A stretch of 64,000 bases of DNA from Silene noctiflora. Lineage: Eukaryota; Streptophyta; Magnoliopsida; Caryophyllales; Caryophyllaceae. How positions within the stretch are numbered: the stretch's first letter is position 1; each line of letters starts with the position of its first letter. The stretch is taken from the NCBI GenBank assembly GCA_009801015.1, contig VHZZ01000051.1, positions 113,257-177,256 on the forward strand, read 5' to 3'. Below the pieces are notes generated by a model. It searched no databases. It saw only the letters and a list, made by a program, of their open reading frames with translations, and was not told the DNA's origin. Made by a program: the position numbers and the translations under genes. Of this stretch, positions 1 to 10,608 are shown in pieces.

Positions 1-3000
1 TTGGAACGACGACTTTCAGAAAGCAAAGAGTGCCATTGGGGCTGATAGAGATGCAAATTTGGAACGGGTGGCAGATCTTATGGAGAAAGATCTAATTCTT
101 GTTGGTGCTACTGCTGTTGAAGACAAACTACAGAAAGGGGTGCCTGAATGCATTGATAAACTAGCTCAAGCTGGTCTCAAACTCTGGGTTCTCACTGGTG
201 ATAAAATGGAAACTGCTATAAACATTGGGTATGTGTTCCATTACATCCATTCTCGTCCTATAAACATATTGTTAGACTCAATATGACTCAACTTTGTAGA
301 CATGGGTACTCTATGTCTATCCTAAAATGAGGGTATGGGTGCACAACATGTTTTCAAAATGTAAAATTTTCTTACAAGTTTGAAATATAGAGTTTTTAAG
401 TGAACTATCTAGTTTGAGAAATCTAAAGTTTTCAAGTGAACTAAATACTACGAGTATATGTTTCATGCTTTGTTTCTGACTCTTTGTCAGGTACAATTTT
501 TATTTTTATTTTTGTGAAAAATTCAATATATTTGGTTTAAAGTGAAGTGTCGGAGGGTCTTGTCGGGTCGAAGCATTCAGAGTGTCGTACATGCCACGTG
601 CCGCGAAGTGTCCAAGTAATATAGTTTTTTTTAGTCTCTTCCTCAGCTTTTGTCAAACAGGTTTCTCTTTTTGCTTCTTAAATAGAAGTGTTAGATGGTA
701 AGGGTCAGGTATGGACTCCATACGATATTCTTGAGTCATTTCGGAGACGGGTATGACACTAAAGAAAAGTCAAAGCAACAAAGTTATTGTCCATTCTATT
801 GGGGAACTCAGGTCACCTGAAAGTGGAGTTGAATAAAATTTGGAATTTAGGCCAATTGAGTCATGATATCTCTCAGCAGTTTGTGTAGAATCACCAGTAC
901 TATTTTCTTTCTTTTGCAGCTTCTCTTGCAGTCTCCTCCGACAAGGCATGAAGCAGATATGCATAGCAGCTATGAATATTGAAGAGTCTGCTAATGATTC
1001 CGAAGAGGTACCTATCATCCTCAGAGGAACTATTTGTACTTCATTTTAATTTACAAGAAACATAATTACATTTCACGCTAGAAAGTTTTGGTTTTGACAA
1101 CTGAGCAGGCTATCAAAGAGAATATCTTATTACAAATCACCAACGCCTCTCAAATGATCAAGCTTGAAAAGGATCCTCACGCTGCATTTGCTCTGATTAT
1201 CGACGGTAGGAGTTTGGCTTATGCATTGGAAAACGACATGAAACACCAATTTTTGAACCTGGCAGTTCTGTGTGCTTCTGTTATTTGCTGCCGTGTTTCT
1301 CCCAAGCAGAAAGCACTGGTATGTGGTGTTATCCAATTACTCGTATATACTACCATATTTATTCCATGTTCCATGGACAATACCATTTGTTTTTTAAGAC
1401 CCCTCCTTTCCAAATTTAAGAAAATGAAAATTTTGGCTTGATTTCCTTGTAGGTTGTAAGGTTGGTTAAAGAAGGGACTGGGAAAACCACTCTGGCCATC
1501 GGAGATGGTGCAAATGATGTCGGAATGATTCAAGAAGCAGATATTGGCGTTGGCATTAGTGGAGCTGAAGGGATGCAGGTACGTCACCTTCTTTGCTCTC
1601 GTGTTCTTTGACACTGCCTCTGCACTCCTTTATATATTTTATTTTAGTGCATATATATATAAAGGGACTTATTATTTTGTAATGGACTATAGAAGAAAAT
1701 GGGGAAAACATAAATTGTCTGGGCTCTTGAGGAAATAGTATAATGTTCAATTGTATTTGTGCTACAATGAATATATTGATGCAACTTACCTAACTTTCAG
1801 TTTTGTGCAGGCAGTGATGGCTAGTGACTTTGCTGTTGCTCAGTTTCGGTTTTTGGAAAGACTTCTGCTCGTCCATGGACATTGGTGTTATAAGAGAATA
1901 GCTCAAATGGTAAGGATTCGTACCCCGCCATGTGTGTCCTTGGCTTCTCACTTTTACACGTTGATCATGTACCATCTTTTTGCTCTTTTAATTTGTGCTG
2001 TTTCTTCAATAGATGTTGTGATTTATAGAGTTAGACGACCAGTTGGAGGGAGATGATACATGAGGTTATGTGGATGATGGGATTTTACTTTATTTTTTGT
2101 CTTGACTCATTACTTTTTTTTTTCGGAGAACTTTTTCTTTCCATTTAATCTTATCTTGATTACCTTTACGTATCTATTGTTAGTTTTTCTGTGGATATTT
2201 CTTCACACTTTTTATTTCTTTCGTCAATCTTGTTTGCACTCTCATTCGAAAGGTTTCCTTTTATCTTTACGTCTGTTTCTTTTCCATGTTGAGGTATTTT
2301 GGCTTCATTTTAACATCTTGTTTTCCCACCTCCTCAGACTGATGGGTCCGGTCCATACAACGAGTCGTGTTAGTTGACACCACCTCATTTTGAGACTGAT
2401 TTGACTTTATGCTTCACTGACTTTGGTGCAGATTTGCTATTTTTTCTACAAGAACATAGCTTTTGGTCTTACACTCTTTTACTTCGAGATTGTTGCTGGA
2501 TTTTCCGGTCAAACAATATATGATGATTGGTACTCGCTCTCTTTCAATGTGATTCTCACATCATTGCCAGTCATTTCGCTAGGAGTCTTTGAGCAGGATG
2601 TTTCTTCTGATGTCTGCTTGGAGGCAAGTTTTTATCTTTCAACCAAATTCATAATTTTTATGTATTTGATACGGAGTATTTATATCAGTTTGAGTTTGTC
2701 TCAGATTAATTTGTTTGTGAGACCAACCCGTTTAACTAAAAACCCGACTCAACACACATGCTAACCCACAAAAAATGATAATAACAACTACATCGAAGCC
2801 TTAATCCCAAAATGATTTGGGGTCGGCTGACATGAATCATCCTTTAGAACCGTTCATGGGTGATCGCACACCTCAAAATGCGAAAATATAGAAAAAGAAA
2901 AGTGAAAATCAAATGGGGAGTGAAAATCATCCTGCTAATCTTACCACAAGACCGTGTTAGTAGGAATTTTTTTGACATATAATGATCGTATCATGCTTGC

Positions 3001-3675
3001 TATGTCCAGTTCCCAGCTCTATATCAGCAAGGACCCCGAAACCTTTTCTTTGACTGGCCTCGAATTCTTGGTTGGATAGGAAACGGTCTCTACACGTCCC
3101 TCATAGTATTCTGCTTCAACATCTTCATCTTCCATCACCAAGCATTCCGAGTTGGAGGACAGACTGCTGACATGTCAGCAGTGGGGACCATCATGTTCAC
3201 GACCGTCATATGGGCCGTCAATTGTCAGATAGCCTTGACAATGAGCCATTTCACTTGGATCCAACACGTGCTTGTGTGGGGTAGCATTGCAATGTGGTAC
3301 ATTTTTCTGTTGATTTACGGGGCAATGCCTTCTACCATTTCAGGAAATGCTCATAAACTCTTCGTAGAAGCGCTTGCCCCTTCCCCCATCTTTTGGGCAA
3401 CAACCCTGTTAGTAACAGTAGCTTGTAATCTTCCGTATTTTGCCCACATTGCATTCCAGCGGGCTTTCAACCCGATGGATCACCATGTAATCCAGGAAAT
3501 GAAGTACTATAACAGGCACGTCGATGACCAACATATGTGGGTTCGAGAACAATCGAAAGCAAGGCAAAAGACCAAGATCGGTTTTACTGCTCGCGTTGAA
3601 GCCAAAATCAGGCAGTTGAAAATTAAATTGCAGAAGAAACATTCAGGAGCAAGCTCAACCTTCCAGTCTCCGTAA
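1..3675 (+). CDS. P4-type phospholipid-transporting ATPase (ALA flippase), 3' part
   Basis: This is the C-terminal 535 residues of an aminophospholipid flippase, a P4-ATPase that moves lipids from the outer to the inner leaflet of plasma or endomembranes. The exons I resolve are 1-228, 920-1007, 1109-1318, 1453-1578, 1811-1909, 2432-2623 and 3010-3675, all in frame. Visible motifs are [12 protein letters not shown] (P-domain), [16 protein letters not shown] (hinge, exon 4), and then hydrophobic segments of the C-terminal membrane domain, ending with a basic tail rich in K and R. The DKTGT phosphorylation site and the first membrane helices lie left of the window. The tail sequence ([16 protein letters not shown]) resembles the Arabidopsis ALA8-12 clade as I remember it; the exact paralogue is uncertain. 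The intron after 2623 has a GC donor. The gene converges with GPN1, whose stop is about 0.9 kb away. Confidence 0.95.
2775..2870. repeat. SINE-like 3' tail fragment in ALA intron
   Basis: Inside the last ALA intron is a stretch containing ATGATTTGGGGTCGGCTGAC next to AATAATAACAACTAC. The same core appears in reverse orientation at about 27868-27930 and, more diverged, at 38365-38405, both in MDN1 introns. I know this sequence as the end of a common plant SINE-type repeat carrying TTG/TTA-rich tails, but the family name is from memory only. Confidence 0.5.
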
Positions 3676-4580
3676 CATGATTGATTTTTTTTCTCTTTAG
3701 ATTAACGTTTTGTAAGTTCGCTTATTTTTTGCTAGGATTTTTGTTTCTTTTTTGACATGTATAGCAGCAAAATTTTCAAGAGCTAATGTCGGAATTGTGC
3801 TAAAATTCTCATGTTCATCAAACGAGAGGTTTTGGGAGCTGTTGTATATGTACTATACTCCGTATATACGAGTAAATTTGAGAGTACAGCGTGTGATTTC
3901 AGCTGCGGTGTTTTCTGGCAATATTTCCAGCTTTTCTCGGCCTATTTGTTAACGTAGTTAATACTAGAATTCGATGGGATTGAAAGAACTCAAGAACAAC
4001 ACTTGGAACAGAACTCAAGAACTCAAGAACAACACTTCGAAGAAAATTCAATTCACGAAGGTGAACAGAACCGAGACATAAGATCATGGAAGAGTAGTGC
4101 AATCGAGTCATTATATGTTTGTGCACCGTACCTAATTATGGAGCTCATTATGATAATTTTTTTGGTACCTAATTAGGTGGACTCGGTACAGGGTCTTTAT
4201 ATAACCAAGTATCCAACATTCGGTCAATCCCCATCTGTAACATGGTATCGTGATGTAAATTATACCGTAAATCTGAATCTACACAACCTCATACTCGTGC
4301 ACGTTGAGTCGTTAACATGGTGCATCAAAGTGACTTTACCAACTTTTCCTCTGCCATGATGCCATTCCATTCTAGGTACAAACAGTAGAAATGTGCATGT
4401 GTATTGTGTAGTATGTACACCACTAAGCAACTTCCTTCCACATTCAACTCAAACCAGTAGTCCAGTACTGTATAAAGGCAAGCCAACACCCAAAAAGGAG
4501 GTACCGAATCCCTCCCGTCAATATTCCATAACTACAAAGTTCCCAAATTCGGAGATATGATGATTCCGGGTAGTTTTATG
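3676..4580. other. Convergent 3' spacer between ALA and GPN1
   Basis: This 0.9-kb spacer holds the 3' ends of two convergent genes. A short direct repeat (AACTCAAGAACAACACTT at about 3988 and 4020) and an inverted ACCTAATTA pair near 4130-4175 are the only structures I see. No open frame here looks real. Confidence 0.6.
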
Positions 4581-7500
4581 TTAAATAGAAAACCTGTTAA
4601 ATACTTGATCTTCATCATCGATCATATCTTCCTCTTCTTGACTAGACTGTTCAGAATCGTCTTCCTCGTCTTCTTCCTCTTCTTCCTCGAGTTCCTCCAT
4701 GGTCTTGCTGCCAGCTCCCTTATCCTTTAAACCAGTGCTTAATACCACGGTTTCACCTTGGGATTTCTCCATATCTTTCCTCAGCTTCTCCATGTTTTCA
4801 CGCCGACGGTCTTCTTCCAAACGCTCCTTCTCTGCACGTCTTTTGTCAAGATCCGCTCTGCATAAATATCATACCGTAAGATATCATATCGAATTGTCCA
4901 ATACAAGACTCGCTAATAGCACTCTACTAATATGAGATGGCCTACACTGTAAGACGAATCGATTAACCAGACACCTAAATGAGGAATAAGGAAGTATTTA
5001 TGTATTAGGGACAGGGTTGATCTCACACTCTCACGTGTGAGACCATCTCATACCACACTCCATGTATAACTAACAATAATAATTTAAAATGCCTTTGTTT
5101 GGTGGGAGAACTATAAAAAAATGTCGAGATAATTACTTGTAAGTCTCCATGTATTCCTTGGCACTGTCTTCAATAACTTTGAAGAATTCATTCATCCCTG
5201 CACCAGTCAGCGCTGAAACTCCGACTGATTTTAGATTTTTGTAAAATTCATCAAGAACAAGGGATAGGCTTCGTGTCAAAGTTGAAGTATAAGATTGATC
5301 CGAGTCAAGCGCTGCATGGAACACCTCAAAATCTTCCATCCACTGCACAGGGAGAAGTTGAAAACTATCAGCACTGTACAAACAACTAAAAAATCGGCAT
5401 AACATGGTCGTATAGCACATATGTTAGCCCGAAATCCTGTTATAACAAAGCCATCCTTAAACTTACAAGAGCATTAAGTCTGAGATACATGTCTATATCT
5501 CACTACAGTTGTAAAAACTACGTCGTCGACTACAACTTAGTGTACTTCATGGTTACCGAATTCGCTATGAATACATCCTTACCAATTCGCGATTCGCTCT
5601 TATAGAATGTGTGTTATGTGTATTTTCAGTAAGCAACAACATAATAGAATTCGCTTTTAACAATTCGCTTTTAACAATTCGCGATTCGTAGGGCACCGAG
5701 CGAATTCGGTAACCATGGTGTACTTCCTCTCTTGGATGCTTACACCTCCAAAGAGACTAACTACTTCCCAAGCATAGAGTCTAATCAAGCCACTAGTCTT
5801 TTCCATGAGATGATCTAAGCATTATCTCAGGAATCTTCCCCATGCGATGATCTCTGCATCCTGGCCGAGGATTTACCTAACACCGACAACGGGTGAGGAC
5901 GACTAAGAGCCTAACAGCAACTCAAACTTCACAACAATAATTTACAAATATAAATAGTGCTCCACACGTGCTCCGAAGCCATACAGACAGAGAAAGAGAA
6001 ACAAGTATAATGCCCTAGTTAGATTCACTAGTGGACCAAATATTTCAAGCAAGTAATTATAATTTATAAACCATCCAAAAATTCCAAATATTGAAGTGCT
6101 AGACCAAAGATTCAAACATAACTTCAAAAGCACGAGTCTCCCTTAGCCAGATATAAGTAGACCAAAGATAACTTCAAAGTGCGTGGTACAAAAAAAGCAC
6201 GCAGGTCCAAAATTCTAAATAGCCATAGTAGACCCCAAGTTACCACCAAGGCACGCAGGTCCATAAATTTCATTTTTTTTACCATAAACACCAAGCTCTA
6301 TATAACAATTTGCATCTTACAACAGAAGACATAGACTCTATCAAGTTGCATGTAGCATTAAGAAGAAGTACGGGCAAAGTTTGAGATAGAAAACTTATAT
6401 GCTACAAGTCTACACCACCACCAACAAAGCATTAGTCTAAAATAATTTTTCGGATTAGGGGTTAGCTAACAAGATACTCTTACACTATAAGAAGTGAAAT
6501 TAACTAATTACGTCTTCATACTTAATAACTAACCTCTAAAGCAAACTGATGCTGAGCCACATCTGTCTTGTTGAAAGCTAGCACCATTGGTAGTCGTGTC
6601 TTGTAAAGAATACTGCAAGCATATAACATATTGCTCATGAAAGTAGCTGGGCTTTGGGAACGTGGAGTATCAACCACATATGTGATCACCGTTGGAAATG
6701 TAGACGCAAAGGCCTCAGTAATTATTGATCCAGAGGCAGACCAAGTAAATATCTCAATCTGCCCAGGTGTGTCCACGAGTACATAATCTAGTTGATCAGC
6801 TCTTCGCTCAACAACAGATACAACCTACAATCAATCATTATATCAGGGTGACACAAGGCATATATCACACATTAAAAACTACAAGTGAAAAAGAGCGAGG
6901 CAAGAAAATAGGACGTCCAGAAGTCCTGAGCGAATGAGAGATTGAGATTGATACTTTACAAGAAAACAAGATTTGCAGACTTCCAATAAAAAAATTACGT
7001 GAATGAGATACATAAGAAGCCATTAACACAGACAATCAGAATGCATCATAATCCAAACAGAAATCGGAATATGAGTCACGAATCACAAGCTACATATTAT
7101 TGAACATCCAGATAAAACATGTGTATTGGATTAAGTTAAACCCAACTCGGAACAAGATGTCATTTAAAAAAGATGAGATACAGCTAGAGACATCAGTGAA
7201 GTCCGTGATTCACTCAACAGGCTGACTCCCATAGCAGAACAATCTCACAAGCGCAATTCTTTAACACACCACGTGAAATCTTCAAACCAAAAATGAAATA
7301 AATGCTAGAATAGAAAAGTGTCAAGCTTTACCTCATCAAACTTTGTAGCAAACAAGTTCAGCGATGTTAATATTCCTCCATTAGGACCTAAGTTGAATTG
7401 CTTCATAACTTCCTTGTATGCGACTGTGTCCCTAATATCAATATTTGCGCCAAATGGTAGTGTCATGACAGCTGGGTCAAGATTGATCACATAACCCCGA

Positions 7501-7822
7501 AGATTTGAAGCTTGTGAATGGCAAACCAGCCGATTCATGAATGAAGTCTTTCCACTTCCTAACCACAATACAGTTTTATCAATATTTTCCACAAAATAAA
7601 TGAGGATATCCAAACAACGCTCACGACAAAAATACTATACAAAATGACATAACTAAAGGGTCCACTAGACGCACCTGCCATTCCAACAACAATAATAATG
7701 ACAGGCTTCTTCTTGAACCCTGAAGACGGTTCCTCAATCTGTAAGTTCTCCATTGACTGCATAATCTCATCCTTTTCATTTGCATTTGCTGCTGGCTCGT
7801 GCATCTCAGAATCAACCTCCAT
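4581..7822 (-). CDS. GPN1: GPN-loop GTPase 1 (QQT2-like)
   Basis: This gene encodes a 382-residue GPN-loop GTPase, which acts in assembly and nuclear import of RNA polymerase II; the Arabidopsis homologue QQT2 is needed for early embryo division. The exons, read on the minus strand, are 7822-7675, 7558-7332, 6824-6534, 5342-5137 and 4857-4581 (1149 nt, in frame). Exon 1 starts [10 protein letters not shown] and ends in the P-loop, which is split by intron 1 (GMAG|SGKTSF). Exon 2 carries the diagnostic GPN loop (LGPNGG). Exon 3 carries DTPGQIE (G3) and NKTD (G4). The C-terminus is a coiled, charged stretch ([16 protein letters not shown]-like) followed by a strongly acidic tail ending NRFSI. 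The 1.2-kb third intron holds a hAT-type MITE. Length and motif order match the family. Confidence 0.96.
5540..5725. mobile_element. hAT-type MITE with 8-bp target duplication
   Basis: A 170-bp element (5548-5717) has perfect 19-bp terminal inverted repeats, CATGGTTACCGAATTCGCT. It is flanked on both sides by GTGTACTT (5540-5547 and 5718-5725). The inside repeats the heptamer AATTCGC several times. An 8-bp duplication and short inverted ends are the marks of hAT elements. It has no coding capacity and lies in GPN1 intron 3. Confidence 0.9.
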
Positions 7823-8380
7823 TCTATTTAACTAACAATAATTCAACAACTAAAGATTAACAAAACCCCGAAAACAACACCATTTCAAACCATGTGTTCC
7901 GAAATCGATAAGCAACCCTTATTAGAAATTAATAACTCAATCAAACAATGTGAAAAATACAAATTTTGCACACAAGCTAGGAAACTAATCAAAACAATTA
8001 AAGCAGCAATTTTTTGCATAAAATCAGAAAAACAACAGTTACCCATTAAACGAATTAGTATTAATTAACCAAAAATCAACTAAACAGATGAAACAAACAT
8101 AAAGTTGTAAAAACTGTAACCTAAATCATTAATAAAAAGGAAACCCTAATGAAAGGAGTTAAAACAACGATCACGAAATGGAATAATTGGTAGCATAAAG
8201 ATTAGGTCAAATTAAAATTGGGGAAAAGAGATGTAACAAGTAAGAGTAGAGGAATTTACTGACCTATTTCAGGGATTGCAACAATGGCGCGCGTAAGAGA
8301 AAGAGAGAGGAATGATTAGTTGGAGGTGTGAGGGTGTTGGGAGGTTTTGTGGGTTTAGGGAGCTCTTGGGGCCGTTTTGG
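7823..8380 (-). promoter_or_regulatory. GPN1 5' UTR, probable 5'UTR intron and promoter edge
   Basis: Upstream of the GPN1 start, a donor (AG|GTCAGTAA at 8263) and an acceptor (ATTGTTAG at 7832) suggest a noncoding first exon near 8264-8340 and a 5'UTR intron at 7832-8263. A TTTAGGG unit lies at 8354-8360. The splice sites fit consensus, but no transcript data support them here. Confidence 0.45.
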
Positions 8381-8720
8381 TAGCACTAAAACGGACACGA
8401 ATACGACATAGACATGTGTTACGGTATCCCATAAAATTTAGGACACGGGACGCACTATTTAAATTTAATAATATATATTTTATGGTTATAAATAATGTAT
8501 GGTTTTAGTTTTTTAATGTATTTGATATTAAATTTAAATATTTAAGGATTAAATATGACAAATTTGACTTGACTATAACTAATTCTCATTTTCTACCAAA
8601 ACCCCATCTTCTAATTAATCTTTTTTTACATTTTATCCCTCGTCTACACTGTAACATGTTTAGGCATGTGTCCGACGAGTATCGGGTTCTGAGTGTCCGA
8701 CACGGCGTCGAATGCATGAT
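8376..8720. repeat. Dispersed GTGTCCGACAC-type repeat
   Basis: This AT-rich stretch is bounded by GGTAGCACTAAAACGGACAC and GAGTGTCCGACACGGCGTC. Similar GTAGCAC...GACAC or TGTCCGACAC strings occur at about 545-605, 35106-35185 and 63751-63800. They look like pieces of one short interspersed repeat common in plant genomes; the exact ends and class are unclear. Confidence 0.4.
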
Positions 8721-9741
8721 AGCTAGTTAGGAGAAGTGTTTTTGCTGCCTAGACTTTATATCGCTATCTATGGGGCCTCTCGTTTGGTTGGGACATAAAT
8801 CACCTCGGAAATGTGATTTGTCGGTCAAAAGATGAGTTTCTTGGAAACGTGGGTGACTAGTATAATTGGCGGGGTTTTAGATGAAACTGGGTTATGTTAA
8901 GTTGAATGGATTGAAAGAATGGAATTGCAAAGTCAAGTTGACACGTTTCGTAAAAGCAAGTTGAAATAAATTGAATAAATAAAACTAAATTAAGATAAAT
9001 GAACTTCAATTCAACTATGAGCTAGAGTTAGGTTGGGAATAACTAGGTCGAGCTTATATCGATCAGGTCATTGTGGAGTTGAGTACTTGAGTTATTTCAA
9101 ACTTAAAGTTATGTCATTAACTCGTTATCAAGTCGTTTTTAAGTGATTTTGTGTGGATTGTTTTGGATCGGAATGACTTATATTCGAACACGAGATTTCA
9201 AGTGTGGATTCTATAACTCTATTTTTGACAATAGTTGTAAATTCAGTCTTGATATAGTGGTGTACATGTCATCTTAAATCATACTATTATTTCCAAGTTG
9301 GTCACTTTCACCTTAGCAAAACTCGTACATAATTTAGTTCACGTCGAGACAAAAGTAACTCAAATAATATCTACACTATTCTACTTGACCAACTCTCAAA
9401 GCTCTGATCAAGCCTATTAAATCGATTTATTCGGGTTAAGTTAATTTCACACTTCTAACTATCCCCGAAACATCTCTCCATTTTTTATTTTTTTTTGGAA
9501 CAGAACATTTATGCTCAACACCTCAAGCCCTCAACTCTTGCGCCATAGTTTCATTTCTCGTACGACCTCCTTTTAAAAAAACTTAGTGAACAAGTCATTT
9601 TCGCGAAGTTAAGAATCGAGTAAGACTCTGTTTGACATGTCTTCTCAGGTACCTGTTTCATGCCTTTTAAAAAATTAGATTTCAGGTAGGTTGTATTACC
9701 TTTTAATAGTGTTTAATAAGTAACTTATTTGCCTTTTAAAA
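8721..9741. other. AT-rich spacer with no recognised gene
   Basis: About 1 kb between the GPN1 promoter side and the Helitron-like copy upstream of MDN1. All six frames are broken into short pieces and I recognise no conserved protein or repeat in it. Confidence 0.6.
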
Positions 9742-10269
9742 AATTTACAGATCCCGCGCCATTCCGCGGTATATGGAGTTTTTATTTTTTTTAGTGTATT
9801 GAATTTGCACACCATAAATATTTAATATTTATCTCTTTTGTTTTTTTATATGAAACAAACAACTAATCAAAGAGAATTAAGTTCAGGTGTTATTTTTTTT
9901 TAAATGATTTTTTTTTGTCATAAAACTAACAGTAAATACTAAATATGTGTCAAATTATTATCTACAGTAATATATTATTGCATTATTCAAAAATTTAGCA
10001 ACATCTATAGTAATATATTATTGCATTAATAAAAAAAATAGCAACTTATATGGTTTATAGTTTAAAACCAATTTTAATTTATTTTAATGAAAAAATCATA
10101 ATTATGAATTTAGTTAAATGATTAGAGTTTAATTATAAGAATATATATTCATTGAAAATATAATATATTAATGTAATGAAATAAAGTTTTACTTATTGCC
10201 TTATTTAGCTTAGATGCCCTTTGGAGGAAAAATTAAGAGAATTTTTATTCTCTTAGTAGTAAAAGGGGA
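9742..10269 (-). mobile_element. Degenerate Helitron-like element
   Basis: On the minus strand this begins TCCCCTTTTACTACTAAGAG (10269) and ends in a GC-rich hairpin (CCGCGGAATGGCGCGGG, about 9753-9769) before a degraded 3' end. The layout (5' TC, 3' hairpin, then about ten bases) and the 5' sequence match the clear Helitron copy at 63176-63413. The CTRR end is not intact, so the call rests on similarity. Confidence 0.5.
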
Positions 10270-10448
10270 TATAATAAATAATTAATATATTTTTTTTACG
10301 CATTTTCACTAAAATAAGCTATATTTTCAGTTAGTTTGTCAAACCGTTCGCGTTTAAAAAACAAAATAAAAAAATACGAAAACAGCCCTTGTTCACCGCC
10401 TCCATTTTTCAAAAGCCTTAAGAACCAAACCATCCCAAAACCCTACTT

Positions 10449-10457
10449 AAACCCTAA
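10449..10457 (+). promoter_or_regulatory. Telo-box (AAACCCTAA) upstream of MDN1
   Basis: An exact AAACCCTAA lies about 150 bp before the MDN1 start, just after a close variant (AAAACCCTAC, 10436-10445). Telo-boxes are common in promoters or leaders of plant ribosomal-protein and ribosome-biogenesis genes, which fits midasin. Function here is inferred. Confidence 0.55.
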
Positions 10458-10608
10458 TTTCATTTTTTCAACACAAAACTACAAACGTCTACAAAATTAG
10501 GCGTTTTTATTCCTCTTATTCACTATCTTCAATCACACAAACCCTTTTATTCCTCTTGATTTTCTCACTGTTTTCGGCACCGAAAGGCGAAAACTTGGGT
10601 TTAACAAG

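Noticed and set aside
770-1018. Minus-strand 82-residue open frame
   Set aside because: It lies opposite ALA exon 2 and its intron flanks; no conserved content.
2102-2377. Open frame rich in F and L
   Set aside because: It lies in a T-rich flippase intron between two well-supported exons.
4990-5060. GTGTGAGACCATCTC motif as a separate MITE
   Set aside because: Short and without paired ends; similar short strings occur in several repeats, so it is not called.
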